From positions 62,001 to 126,000 of the forward strand of contig NZ_BMQL01000001.1 of NCBI RefSeq assembly GCF_014648095.1: 64,000 nt of DNA, written 5' to 3'. The notes under the pieces are model-generated. The model searched no databases and had not been told where the DNA came from. It saw only the letters and a program-made list of their open reading frames with translations. This document shows, one piece after another, positions 38,154 through 44,613 of this stretch. The position numbers were made by a program, and so were the translations under genes. Within the stretch, counting starts at the first letter, position 1, and each line of letters opens with the position of its first letter. Origin of the DNA: Deinococcus ruber (GTDB lineage Bacteria; Deinococcota; Deinococci; Deinococcales; Deinococcaceae).

Positions 38154-38438
38154 ATGACCCAGTACACCGACACCACCCGCCCCACCACCCTGCCTTTCAC
38201 CGCCCAGGCACACCCCGAAGAAGTCTTTGGCGAGTACGTGTTTGAAGTGACCGCCGATACCCAGGTCATCGAGCCTGTTCAGGGCTGGACGCTGCGGCTG
38301 TGGCCCCAGGCCAGACTGGGCGACGGCACGCTGGAAGCCAGCACCCAGGGCGGCACCACACTCCACGACCTGCTGACCGAGCTGGAAGCGCAGCACGTTC
38401 GCCCACTCGGGCCGATCCACTTCAAGAAGCACGGCTGA
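38154..38438 (+). CDS. Conserved-looking 94-aa protein, probable LysR target
   Basis: A small soluble protein with no recognised family. It contains TLPFTAQAHPEEVFGEYVFEV, read in parts, then acidic and aromatic strands (VIEPVQGWTLRLWPQ) and a helical end (LHDLLTELEAQHVRP) finishing in HFKKHG. AGGAGG lies 6 nt before the ATG, the best ribosome binding site in this section. Its promoter region faces that of the LysR gene and includes the inverted repeat, which suggests control by that regulator. Confidence 0.6.
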   Translation: MTQYTDTTRPTTLPFTAQAHPEEVFGEYVFEVTADTQVIEPVQGWTLRLWPQARLGDGTLEASTQGGTTLHDLLTELEAQHVRPLGPIHFKKHG

Positions 38439-38679
38439 GCAGCGCGGTTTCGGCCACAACAGCACACCACCCCGCCCAGGCAACTTCAGCCGGGAAGACA
38501 GAAGAACCGAGTACGGATTTCGCACAGGCTTACCGGAATGCAGCCCGCTTCCCACGCCTCAGCAGGGTCCGTACTTTTTCTATACTTTTTCTGTTCAGCG
38601 CAGAGCACACGAGCAGAGGGCAGGCAGCAGAGGCCAAAGCTCGTCAGTGACGCCCACTTCCGATGCTTGCTCTAGCAGA

Positions 38680-38994
38680 TCAGGCCCAGCCCAGCGCCTG
38701 AGCGGCAAACAGCAGGCCCAACCCGACCACCAGCGTCCACAGAACATTTCTGGTCTTCCACGCCACCAGAGCCGCCAGCAGGCCTGCCAGCAGGCGCACG
38801 CTCAGAACGTTCACCTGACCGTGCTGCACCAGCAGATCGGGCGCGATCAGGGCAGCCAGCACCGAGGCAGGCACCAGCCCCAGCGACTCGGCCAGGCGCG
38901 GCGGCAACCTGCGGTTTCGCAGCAGCACCAGCGACGAGGCGCGTAACAGCAGACTCACGACACCCACGCCCAGAATCACCAGCCAGATGGTCAT
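38680..38994 (-). CDS. azlD: AzlD-type branched-chain amino acid exporter small subunit
   Basis: A 104-aa hydrophobic protein with three to four membrane helices (WLVILGVGVVSLLLRASSL, LVPASVLAALIAPDLL, RLLAGLLAALVAWKTRN, WTLVVGLGLLFAAQ). The NRRLPPRLAESLGLVPASVL segment is typical of AzlD. It works with AzlC to export branched-chain amino acids or analogues. Its ATG overlaps the TGA of azlC (ATGA). Confidence 0.85.
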   Translation of the reverse strand: MTIWLVILGVGVVSLLLRASSLVLLRNRRLPPRLAESLGLVPASVLAALIAPDLLVQHGQVNVLSVRLLAGLLAALVAWKTRNVLWTLVVGLGLLFAAQALGWA

Positions 38995-39680
38995 TTCCTG
39001 GCCTGCCCGGGGCGAACGCTCTGAAGAGCCAGGGCCGCCGCGATGCCGCAGGCAGCCCCCACGATCAGATTCAGCCGGAAGGGCAGGGCATGGGCCGCCA
39101 CTGCCACTGCGCCCGACACCACCGCCGCGAGTACCTGTGGACGTGTTCTGAGGGCGGGAATGACCAGCGCGATGAAGCTGAGCGGCACCGCGAATTCCAG
39201 CGGAAGAGTGGCGGGAATGTGTGTGCCCAGCAGCGCTCCCACCACGGTTCCCACCTGCCAGGTCAGCCACATCGGCAGGGCGGCCCCCGCGTAGTAGCGC
39301 ACCACATCGGTCGCGGAACTGGGGCGGCCCATGGTCAGGGCGTAGGCCTGATCGGTCAGCAGGTACGCCAGGGGCCAGCGCACCGGGGTCGAAACGCCGC
39401 CGAAGAACGGCAGCATCGAAGCCGAATACAGGGCAAAACGCAGGTTCACGATCAGGGCGCTGCCCACGATCAGCAGCAGCGGAGCGCCGCCCGCGACCAT
39501 CTGCGAGGCGATCAGTTGCGCCGACCCCGCGAAGCCGATCAGCGAAAAGGCGATAGACTGCACCGGAGAAAACCCGGCCTGGACAGCAGCAATGCCCGCC
39601 ACCATGCTGAATGGGAGCACGCCGGGAATAAGCGGCAGAAAGGCCCGTAGACCCTGCCAGAACGACGGAGAAAGCGACAT
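38991..39680 (-). CDS. azlC: AzlC-type branched-chain amino acid exporter
   Basis: A 229-aa integral membrane protein of the AzlC family. Landmarks are LIPGVLPFSMVAGIAAV, IAFSLIGFAGSAQLIASQMV, LRFALYSASMLPFFGG and LLTDQAYALTMG. Six or seven membrane helices are expected. It pairs with AzlD. It lies next to an AraC-family regulator on the same strand, which probably controls it. Azl exporters relieve toxicity of leucine analogues in Bacillus; the natural substrate here is inferred from family only. Confidence 0.87.
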   Translation of the reverse strand: MSLSPSFWQGLRAFLPLIPGVLPFSMVAGIAAVQAGFSPVQSIAFSLIGFAGSAQLIASQMVAGGAPLLLIVGSALIVNLRFALYSASMLPFFGGVSTPVRWPLAYLLTDQAYALTMGRPSSATDVVRYYAGAALPMWLTWQVGTVVGALLGTHIPATLPLEFAVPLSFIALVIPALRTRPQVLAAVVSGAVAVAAHALPFRLNLIVGAACGIAAALALQSVRPGQARK

Positions 39681-39712
39681 GCTTCAGCTTGCCCGCTTCA
39701 GGCCAGCCGCGT

Positions 39713-40570
39713 CTAGGACGTTTTTGCTGCGCTCGGAGGCGAGAAGGCCGCTGGGGTGCCGGTGCCTCTGGCATACTGCCCCGGACTCAGCCCATAGACC
39801 TGCTTGAACTGCTTTCCCAGATGGCTCTGATCGTAAAAGCCTGCCAGCAACGCGGCCTCGGTAAGCGGCACGCCCCCCCGCAGCAGACTTCTGGCCCGCT
39901 GCACCCTGAGCAGCGTCTGATAGGCGTGCGGCGGCAGGCCCGTCGCGGCGCGAAACGCCCGCAGCAGCCGCAGTACCGGCAATCCGGCGGCTCCGGCGAG
40001 TTCCTCCAGCGACACCGCCGCGCCGCTTTGTACCGCAGCCTCCAGCCGTTGCCGGGCCAGTTCGACGGCGCGGGGAGCGTGCTCAGCGCCCGCCAGCAGC
40101 GGGGCACGCTGGGCCGCATGGCGCTGGGCGAGCACCGACATGAACACTGCCCAGCGCGACTGGCGTTCGAGCACCGAACCCTGCGGATCTTCCAGGACGC
40201 GGTGAAGCGTCTGAAACATCTGGAACAGCTCGCCGTCGAACACGGTTGCCTCTTTGAACCACGGCAGCGTAAGACCCGGCAGCACCGAAGCGACCAGCGT
40301 TTCCGACGGGTACAACATCCGGTACGTCCAGCCCTGCTCTGTCTGCGCGTGGCCGGTATGGACTTCACCGGGGTTGATCAGCGCCAGGGTTCCGGCGGGC
40401 AGCACTTCCCTCGAAGTTCTGAACTGCACGCTCTGTGCGCCGTGTTCGATGATGCCGATGGCATATTCGGGATGTGCGTGGGGGCGAAAGGCATGGCGAA
40501 TATAGGTGGCTCTTAGGGCGTCGGTGTGCTGAAGATCGTGGGCAACCCAGAAGCGGGCCTGCTCAGCCAT
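39713..40570 (-). CDS. AraC-family transcriptional regulator
   Basis: A 285-aa regulator. The N-terminal half is a cupin-type sensing domain (IRHAFRPHAHPEYAIGIIEHGA with metal-type His, LPAGTLALINPGEVHTG). The C-terminal double helix-turn-helix includes VSLEELAGAAGLPVLRLLRAF and LTEAALLAGFYDQSHLGKQFKQ, and ends at GLSPGQYA. AraC regulators next to azlCD are common, so exporter control is likely. Its start overlaps the end of the cysteine-cluster gene by 8 nt. Confidence 0.88.
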   Translation of the reverse strand: MAEQARFWVAHDLQHTDALRATYIRHAFRPHAHPEYAIGIIEHGAQSVQFRTSREVLPAGTLALINPGEVHTGHAQTEQGWTYRMLYPSETLVASVLPGLTLPWFKEATVFDGELFQMFQTLHRVLEDPQGSVLERQSRWAVFMSVLAQRHAAQRAPLLAGAEHAPRAVELARQRLEAAVQSGAAVSLEELAGAAGLPVLRLLRAFRAATGLPPHAYQTLLRVQRARSLLRGGVPLTEAALLAGFYDQSHLGKQFKQVYGLSPGQYARGTGTPAAFSPPSAAKTS

Positions 40571-40883
40571 GATCGGGCGACTCTGACGGCTCTGGTTCGA
40601 GCAGCCCGTAAATGTCCAGAAAGCGTTCGATCCGCGCCTGAAGCGTGGGCAGCGGGGCCACCTCGCCGCACACCCAGTCGGGCTGATAGTTGCGGCAGAC
40701 GGCTGGACGCCCTTCATAGATGCGGCACAGGCAGCCCGCGCCCAGATGGACGCACGGCACGCCCAGCGGCTTGCCGAGGGCAGCGATGTCGGGAGCGCTG
40801 CAACACGCGCCGCACGCACTGCACCCGCGCTGCCACGCCGAGCGCGGGGCGTACCCGTCGGGCGGCTGGAACAGGTCAGACAC
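40563..40883 (-). CDS. YkgJ-family cysteine cluster protein
   Basis: A 106-aa protein with the zinc or iron-sulfur binding cysteine pattern of the YkgJ family: GCSACGACCSAPDI at about residues 25-38, VPCVHLGAGCLCRIYEGRPAVCRNYQPDW at 50-78 (in segments), giving eight Cys. Function of the family is not established. GTG at 40883 was chosen; it lies inside the last codons of the LtrA-like gene, with 8-nt overlap. Both ends overlap neighbours, so it belongs to a compact operon. Confidence 0.8.
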   Translation of the reverse strand: MSDLFQPPDGYAPRSAWQRGCSACGACCSAPDIAALGKPLGVPCVHLGAGCLCRIYEGRPAVCRNYQPDWVCGEVAPLPTLQARIERFLDIYGLLEPEPSESPDHG

Positions 40884-42006
40884 GGCGGCTCTCCAGCAGC
40901 AACAGCAGCACCAGCAGGGCAACCAGCACGGCCATCTGAAGCAGGTTGCCCAGCACCATACCCACCACTCCCGACAGCAGCGTCAGCGCCGCGATCAGCA
41001 GACGCAGCCCCGAGCGGCCCAGCCCGGTGACGCGGCGAAAGAGCACGTCACCCAGCAGGTACAGCGTCACACCCGCCGCGAGGCTCCAAGCAGTCAGGTT
41101 TCTCGCCTGCTCGTGGCTCTGCTCCGGGTTGTCTGCGCCCAGATGACTCAGGGTCAGCTTCATGCCTGCCGCCAGCGCAATGATTCCCGCGATCATGATG
41201 GCGTGCCCGAAACCGAATCCCCGCAGCGCCAGCCGCGTGCGCTCGCGGGCCGGGCGCTCTTCCAGCAGCCGGGCACTTCTCTCGGCGTCGGCACCGAAGT
41301 AGCTCCACCACAGCGCGGCGTTCAGGGCCAGTCCCAGCAGTGCGCCCACCACCAGCCAGGGCGTCAGGCGGGCATTTCCCACGCCCACCCCCAGCGCCAC
41401 CACACTCTCACCCAGCGCAATAATCAGAATCAGGCCATGCCGCTCGGCAAAATGGGCCGGACGCATCTGAAATCCGCTCTCGCGCCTCAACAGGCCGCTG
41501 ACGAACAGCACCACAATCGCCAGCGCCCACGGCCACATGCGCCACCCGGCAGGCACAAACGCCGCCGCCAGCACCAGCGCCGCCGCCGTGAGGTTGTAGC
41601 CGAAGATGCCCCAGATGGCCTGGGCGCTGCTGTTGGGAGCCTTCTTGAACAGCCCGGCATGAATCAGGGTGACGATCAGGTAGCCGACGCCGAAGACCAC
41701 GCCGCTGCTGCCAAATGCCTGCGGAATACTCAGCGCCATCGTCAGAAAGCCGCCCATGCCGCCGAACATCAGCAGGCGGCGAACGGTCTGGTCGGTGCTG
41801 ACGTTGCTGGTCAGCCAGATATAACCGCTGTACATCCACCACACCATCAGCAGAATAAACAGGGCGTGCAGGTAATCGGCAACGCCCACCGGATGCACGA
41901 CCAGGTTCGTGATCTGGGTGATGGTAAAGACGAACACCAGATCGAGAAACAGTTCCAGCGTACTGACCGGTGCGTCTTCCGGCGCGTGGATTCTGGCCTC
42001 CTGCAC
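40876..42006 (-). CDS. LtrA-family (low temperature requirement) membrane protein
   Basis: A 376-aa integral membrane protein with about ten helices. The family signature STLELFLDLVFVFTITQIT is near the N terminus and FAERHGLILIIALGESVVALGVG in the middle. HAIMIAGIIALAAGM is in the second half. LtrA was named in Listeria; its molecular role is unknown. GTG at 42006, just after the nuclease stop, is preferred; a GTG 27 nt upstream would overlap the nuclease. It ends in a Leu-rich helix and overlaps the cysteine cluster gene. Confidence 0.82.
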   Translation of the reverse strand: MQEARIHAPEDAPVSTLELFLDLVFVFTITQITNLVVHPVGVADYLHALFILLMVWWMYSGYIWLTSNVSTDQTVRRLLMFGGMGGFLTMALSIPQAFGSSGVVFGVGYLIVTLIHAGLFKKAPNSSAQAIWGIFGYNLTAAALVLAAAFVPAGWRMWPWALAIVVLFVSGLLRRESGFQMRPAHFAERHGLILIIALGESVVALGVGVGNARLTPWLVVGALLGLALNAALWWSYFGADAERSARLLEERPARERTRLALRGFGFGHAIMIAGIIALAAGMKLTLSHLGADNPEQSHEQARNLTAWSLAAGVTLYLLGDVLFRRVTGLGRSGLRLLIAALTLLSGVVGMVLGNLLQMAVLVALLVLLLLLESRRV

Positions 42007-42010
42007 GGTC

Positions 42011-42811
42011 TCAGCCGCCGTAACTGCCCGCACAGAAGTTGCCGCGCTGCTGGGTATTCACGCCGCCCTGCGGAAAGAAGTTCAGACCGCTGGCCGTCTG
42101 AATTTCATCGACGGTGGTTTCGTAACGCGAAAAGTTGGAGGTCTTGGGAACCGAGCGGTTGGGCACCAGAAACGCGCGGGCGGCGTTGCCCGACACCACG
42201 ATCTTGTACACGCTGCTGGGCACCGCCACCCGGTCGGGGCCGATGGTACGCTCCCTCCCCTCGAAAATCGGCCCGGTCAGGATGTACAGGCCGCCCACCG
42301 TTTTGGCGCAGTTGCGGGTCGCGCCCTCCAGCCCGGCCCACAGCCCCCGGTTGAGTTCAGGATTCTGCGGCACCATGTTCGACAGGTAAAACGACTGGCT
42401 CATCTCGGTTGCTCCGCCGTGAAAGTCGGCGGCAGGAGCCATGTGGCCCCGGTCGTACCCGCTGTTGCGGTAATCGGCCAGCTCGGCCCGCTCGCCCTGA
42501 GGCAGCTCTGGATCGGGCGCGAAGTTGTTGGTGCGCCCCTCGCTGCCGCCCAGCTCGCTGGTTTCCAGGTGTTCGCCCACCACCAGCGGCACCTTGCGGG
42601 CCGGGTCGTACAGCGCGATGTACTGGTCGCGGCACAGCAGCCGGGTTCCGCTGACGCTGCTGGTCGGCTGCCCGGCCCGGAACTCGTCGGTGCAGGCGTC
42701 GCCGCTCGCCTGTCCAGAGCCAGAGCTTTTCTGGCAGGAGGCCAGGACAGCCAGCAGGACAACCGCCACAGTCGGCAGGGCAACGCTGGAGCGAAAAAGA
42801 CGGAGATTCAT
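42011..42811 (-). CDS. Secreted DNA/RNA non-specific endonuclease (NUC1 type)
   Basis: A 266-aa lipoprotein nuclease. The signal ends with VLLAVLASCQ, which is a lipobox with Cys at about residue 26. The catalytic motif YDRGHMAPAADF (DRGH) is at about residue 119, followed by FYLSNMVPQNPELNRGLWAGLE, whose Asn binds the metal. GGLYILTGPIFEG completes the fold. It probably degrades external nucleic acid at the cell surface. Deinococcus releases and recycles oligonucleotides after irradiation, which is one possible setting; direct evidence is absent. Confidence 0.88.
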   Translation of the reverse strand: MNLRLFRSSVALPTVAVVLLAVLASCQKSSGSGQASGDACTDEFRAGQPTSSVSGTRLLCRDQYIALYDPARKVPLVVGEHLETSELGGSEGRTNNFAPDPELPQGERAELADYRNSGYDRGHMAPAADFHGGATEMSQSFYLSNMVPQNPELNRGLWAGLEGATRNCAKTVGGLYILTGPIFEGRERTIGPDRVAVPSSVYKIVVSGNAARAFLVPNRSVPKTSNFSRYETTVDEIQTASGLNFFPQGGVNTQQRGNFCAGSYGG

Positions 42812-42866
42812 ACCTCAATCTAGCGGCTGCACCCCACGCCTCATCCACTCGGGCGCACGGTTCAGC

Positions 42867-43316
42867 TCAGAGCTTCAGCTCGAAGCACAGCGAGTTCGGG
42901 ATGTCCACGTAATAGCCGAAGTTTGGAATGCGGGTAAATCCACTGCTCTGGTACAGTCCCAGCGCTTCGGCTTGCTGGTCGCCGGTTTCCAGCACCAGAC
43001 GCGTCAGGCCGTGCGCTCTTCCCCATTCGATCAGTCCGTCCAGCACCGCCCGCCCCAGCCTGCGCCCGCGTGCCGACGGCAGGGTATACATGCGCTTGAT
43101 CTCGGCGCTGCCGTCACCCAGCGGTTTCAGGCCACCTATCGCCAGCAGTTCACCGTCTTCCTCGTAGCCCAGCAGCACGCCGCCCGCCAGACTCGCCGGA
43201 TCGAAAGGTTCGGTGCGCTCGTCGGTGTCGTTGTACAGCCGCCGCAACTCTCGCTGCTGCTCGGCCATCAGGAAATGAGCGCGTGCATCGGTCAGGGGCA
43301 GCGTCTGAAGTGGCAT
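42867..43316 (-). CDS. GNAT-family N-acetyltransferase
   Basis: A 149-aa acetyltransferase of the GNAT fold. The acetyl-CoA motif is in IKRMYTLPSARGRRLGRAVLDGLIEWGR (read in parts; RGRRLGRA is the pyrophosphate loop). LVLETGDQQAEALGLYQSSGFTRI is motif B. The acceptor is unknown. The ATG at 43316 is preceded by TAGCCT 7 nt upstream, which suggests leaderless initiation. It is the last protein gene before the Ro RNA array, which is transcribed the other way. Confidence 0.85.
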   Translation of the reverse strand: MPLQTLPLTDARAHFLMAEQQRELRRLYNDTDERTEPFDPASLAGGVLLGYEEDGELLAIGGLKPLGDGSAEIKRMYTLPSARGRRLGRAVLDGLIEWGRAHGLTRLVLETGDQQAEALGLYQSSGFTRIPNFGYYVDIPNSLCFELKL

Positions 43317-43400
43317 GAAGCTTAGGCTAGCTGCTCGATTGGCGTAGCTCAAGCATGCGCCCTTTGGCGAATGTGCAGATGGTCGCAAAGTTTCTAGACT

Positions 43401-43593
43401 GTGCGGGCAGTCAGGGAAAGACCTGACGCCTTCCAGACCGGGCCGAAGAAGCAGGGTTCTCCTCGACACAGAACTCCCTGCCTCATTCACTCGTCCGGTC
43501 TTCCCTTTTGCAGGCTTCGTCCAGCAGCCAGGACGCCCGGCAACCAGTCGGGAAACGGCGGTGCAAGTCCGTCCAGCCTGCTCCAGATTTTTT
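43401..43593 (+). ncRNA. YrlA-like Y RNA with tRNA-like module
   Basis: The 5' module (43435-43500) has CCGGGCCGAAG on one strand and CTCGTCCGG on the other, closing through GACCGG/CCGGTC, with a distal helix CAGGGTTCT/AGAACTCCCTG. This is the Ro-binding stem of Y RNAs (GGnCCGAAG opposite CUUGnCC) in its normal orientation. The 3' module (43510-43585) folds as a tRNA mimic: acceptor GCAGGCT/AGCCTGC then TCCA; D-arm GTCC/GGAC; anticodon-like arm CCCGG/TCGGG; T-arm GGCGG-TGCAAGT-CCGTC. It lacks the D-loop GG and U33 of true tRNAs. Six T residues at 43588 end it. This two-module design is that of bacterial YrlA RNAs. Confidence 0.8.
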
Positions 43594-43598
43594 CGCAC

Positions 43599-43676
43599 GC
43601 TCCGGTATCCCAATTCGGCAGAGGAACACGGCTCAGAACCGTGCCAGTGCAGGTTCGACCCCTGCTCGGAGTACCA
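43599..43676 (+). tRNA. tRNA-like gene, anticodon CAG, short variable loop
   Basis: GCTCCGG pairs with TCGGAGT (first pair G-U), discriminator A and encoded CCA. The anticodon arm is CACGG-CTCAGAA-CCGTG, giving CAG (Leu). The T arm is GCAGG-TTCGACC-CCTGC. The variable loop is only five bases, whereas bacterial tRNA-Leu needs a long variable arm. It may be an unusual or non-decoding tRNA. Confidence 0.75.
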
Positions 43677-43736
43677 GCCCACACGGGCACAGCACTCATA
43701 AAAATTTCTGTGGAGACAGGAGGTGAACCCTGATCC

Positions 43737-43834
43737 AGCGGAAGCTGCGTCTGCCCAGAGACGCGCTTCCAGGCCGCCTGCACAGGCTTCCCTTCCTCGT
43801 CACCTTGCCCTGCGGGGCCGAAAGAGAAAGGTTA
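43737..43834 (+). ncRNA. Stand-alone Ro-type hairpin with upstream stem
   Basis: A hairpin GGAAGC-TGCGTCT/AGACGC-GCTTCC (43740-43770) is followed by the Ro-type hairpin CCTTC...CCTTGCCC-TGC-GGGGCCGAAAGAGAAAGG at 43791-43831 and then GTTA. The Ro hairpin has the same order and spacing as those inserted in the tRNA-like genes downstream. The segment GCCTGCAcAGGCtTCC before it matches the same place in the second chimera. No complete tRNA body could be folded around it. Confidence 0.6.
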
Positions 43835-43895
43835 CCCACATCTCTCACACCCTCGACTCTTCAGGATATTCCCGGACTGGCGAGCACCAGCAGAC

Positions 43896-43934
43896 CCAGG
43901 GCAGCCCGTTGGACACAGCAGCGGGCTGCCTGGC
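43896..43934 (+). terminator. Strong hairpin downstream of the stand-alone Ro hairpin
   Basis: CCAG-GCAGCCCG pairs with CGGGCTGC-CTGG around a 13-nt loop. The T run ACTTTTC comes only 10 nt later, so it may be a terminator or a processing signal. Confidence 0.4.
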
Positions 43935-43962
43935 CACAACACTTTTCACCAATAAACAACAT

Positions 43963-44049
43963 GGATGGGCGGCGACGATGGCGGGTCGCGCTGGACTGTA
44001 ACCCCAGAGCCTCCGGGCACAGTGAGTTCGAATCTCACACCATCCACCA
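43963..44049 (+). tRNA. tRNA-Tyr (anticodon GTA)
   Basis: GGATGGG pairs with CCATCC, with one mismatch at the seventh position. D-arm GCGA/TCGC, anticodon arm CTGGA-CTGTAAC-CCCAG (one A-C mismatch), long variable arm GCC-TCCG-GGC, T arm GTGAG-TTCGAAT-CTCAC, and encoded ACCA. It has class II architecture proper for bacterial tRNA-Tyr. The mismatches suggest a divergent copy. Confidence 0.8.
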
Positions 44050-44056
44050 GTTCCAG

Positions 44057-44180
44057 GCGGCGGGTAGCTCAGTGGCAGAGCAGATAATCCCCTTCACGGC
44101 ACCTTGTCCGGTTTCCGGGCCGAACGCGAAGGGTTACCCTCCAACGGATCCGGTCGCGGGTTCGACTCCCGCCCCGCCGC
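44057..44180 (+). ncRNA. tRNA-Y RNA chimera 1 (Trp-type CCA anticodon loop with inserted Ro hairpin)
   Basis: CGGCGGG pairs with CCCGCCG, and G before it with C after it. D-arm GCTC-AGTGGCA-GAGC and T-arm GCGGG-TTCGACT-CCCGC are canonical. The anticodon stem is split: GAT (44083-44085), then 51 inserted bases (44086-44136), then CC-CTCCAAC-GGATC. Without the insertion the stem GATCC/GGATC is perfect, around a loop with CCA. The insertion holds CCCTTC...CCTTGTCCGG-TTT-CCGGGCCGAACGCGAAGGG and ends TTA, the Ro-type hairpin. No CCA is encoded. Confidence 0.75.
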
Positions 44181-44205
44181 ACGGAACATTCAGTACCACA
44201 GATGC

Positions 44206-44350
44206 GAGAACGGTGGTGGAATCGGTAGACACGCAGGAAGCCTGCAAAGGCATTTCCTTCTGCGCCAACTTGCCCGCTCCGGGCCGACAGCCGAAGGTTA
44301 TCTGGTCTTGCGCCTGAAAAGGCATACGGGTTCAACTCCCGTCCGTTCTC
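44206..44350 (+). ncRNA. tRNA-Y RNA chimera 2 (class II body with inserted Ro hairpin)
   Basis: AGAACGG pairs with CCGTTCT, plus an extra G-C pair outside. The D-arm sequence TGGTGGAATCGGTAGACACGC is Leu-like. The long variable arm (GCC-TGAAAA-GGC) and T arm ACGGG-TTCAACT-CCCGT complete a class II body. Between them lies GCCTGCAAAGGC and then CCTTC...ACTTGCCCG-CTC-CGGGCCGACAGCCGAAGG-TTA, the Ro-type hairpin at 44256-44300. Outer anticodon stem could be CAGGA/TCTTG. The true junctions of the insertion are less clear than in chimeras 1 and 3. Confidence 0.7.
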
Positions 44351-44358
44351 TCGAATAT

Positions 44359-44494
44359 GAAGCGGTAGCTCAACTGGTAGAGCACATGCCTCGTTCAATC
44401 CTTGTCCTGCACCGATTTCGGTTGGCGCTGGGCCGAAGAAGGAGGCTTATGACTTTTAATCATGGGGTTGTGGGTTCAAGTCCCACCCGCTTCA
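44359..44494 (+). ncRNA. tRNA-Y RNA chimera 3 (Lys UUU body with inserted Ro hairpin)
   Basis: GAAGCGG pairs with CCGCTTC, D-arm GCTC/GAGC, T-arm GTGGG-TTCAAGT-CCCAC, discriminator A. The anticodon stem begins CA(T) at 44385 and resumes (T)GA-CTTTTAA-TCATG at 44450, so removal of 63 bases restores CATGA/TCATG and a normal Lys UUU loop. The insertion holds GCCTC...CCTTGTCC, a longer apical hairpin (ACCG-ATTT-CGGT), GGGCCGAAGAAGGAGGC and TTA. It is the clearest case of a Ro-type hairpin grafted into a tRNA. Confidence 0.78.
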
Positions 44495-44502
44495 TTCTTC
44501 AT

Positions 44503-44575
44503 GAATCCGTAGCTCAGATGGAAGAGCTTCCGTTTACGAAGCGGAAGGTCGCAGGTTCAACTCCTGCCGGGTTCA
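44503..44575 (+). tRNA. tRNA-Arg (anticodon ACG)
   Basis: GAATCCG pairs with CGGGTTC (one G-U). D-arm GCTC/GAGC, anticodon arm TCCGT-TTACGAA-GCGGA, variable AGGTC, T arm GCAGG-TTCAACT-CCTGC, discriminator A. No insertion and no encoded CCA. It lies 38 nt before the rsr start. Confidence 0.85.
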
Positions 44576-44590
44576 GCCCTATCAGCACAT

Positions 44591-44613
44591 CTGCCCACGA
44601 AGGAGGGCCGAAG
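44591..44613 (+). promoter_or_regulatory. Ro-motif-like hairpin over the rsr ribosome binding site
   Basis: CTGCCC-ACGAAGGA-GGGCCGAAG directly precedes the ATG. GCCC/GGGC can pair, the loop holds GAAGGA of the Shine-Dalgarno region, and GGGCCGAAG equals the conserved strand of the Ro-binding hairpins. It could let Rsr bind and control its own mRNA. Confidence 0.4.

Noticed and set aside
43537..43585. SAM- or cobalamin-riboswitch-like words (GGCAACC, GGGAAA, GGTGCAAGTCC)
   Set aside because: The segment folds fully as a tRNA-like module with acceptor GCAGGCT/AGCCTGC and a seven-base T loop TGCAAGT. The rest of either riboswitch core is missing, and no metabolic gene follows.
43401..44575. Group I introns in the tRNA-like genes
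   Set aside because: The inserts are only about 50-65 bases and show the repeated Ro-type hairpin, not the P3-P9 core of group I introns.
44104..44613. Upstream extension of the rsr reading frame by 170 codons
   Set aside because: The frame runs through the chimeric RNAs and tRNA-Arg. The ATG at 44614 has GAAGGAGG and matches the normal Ro protein start.
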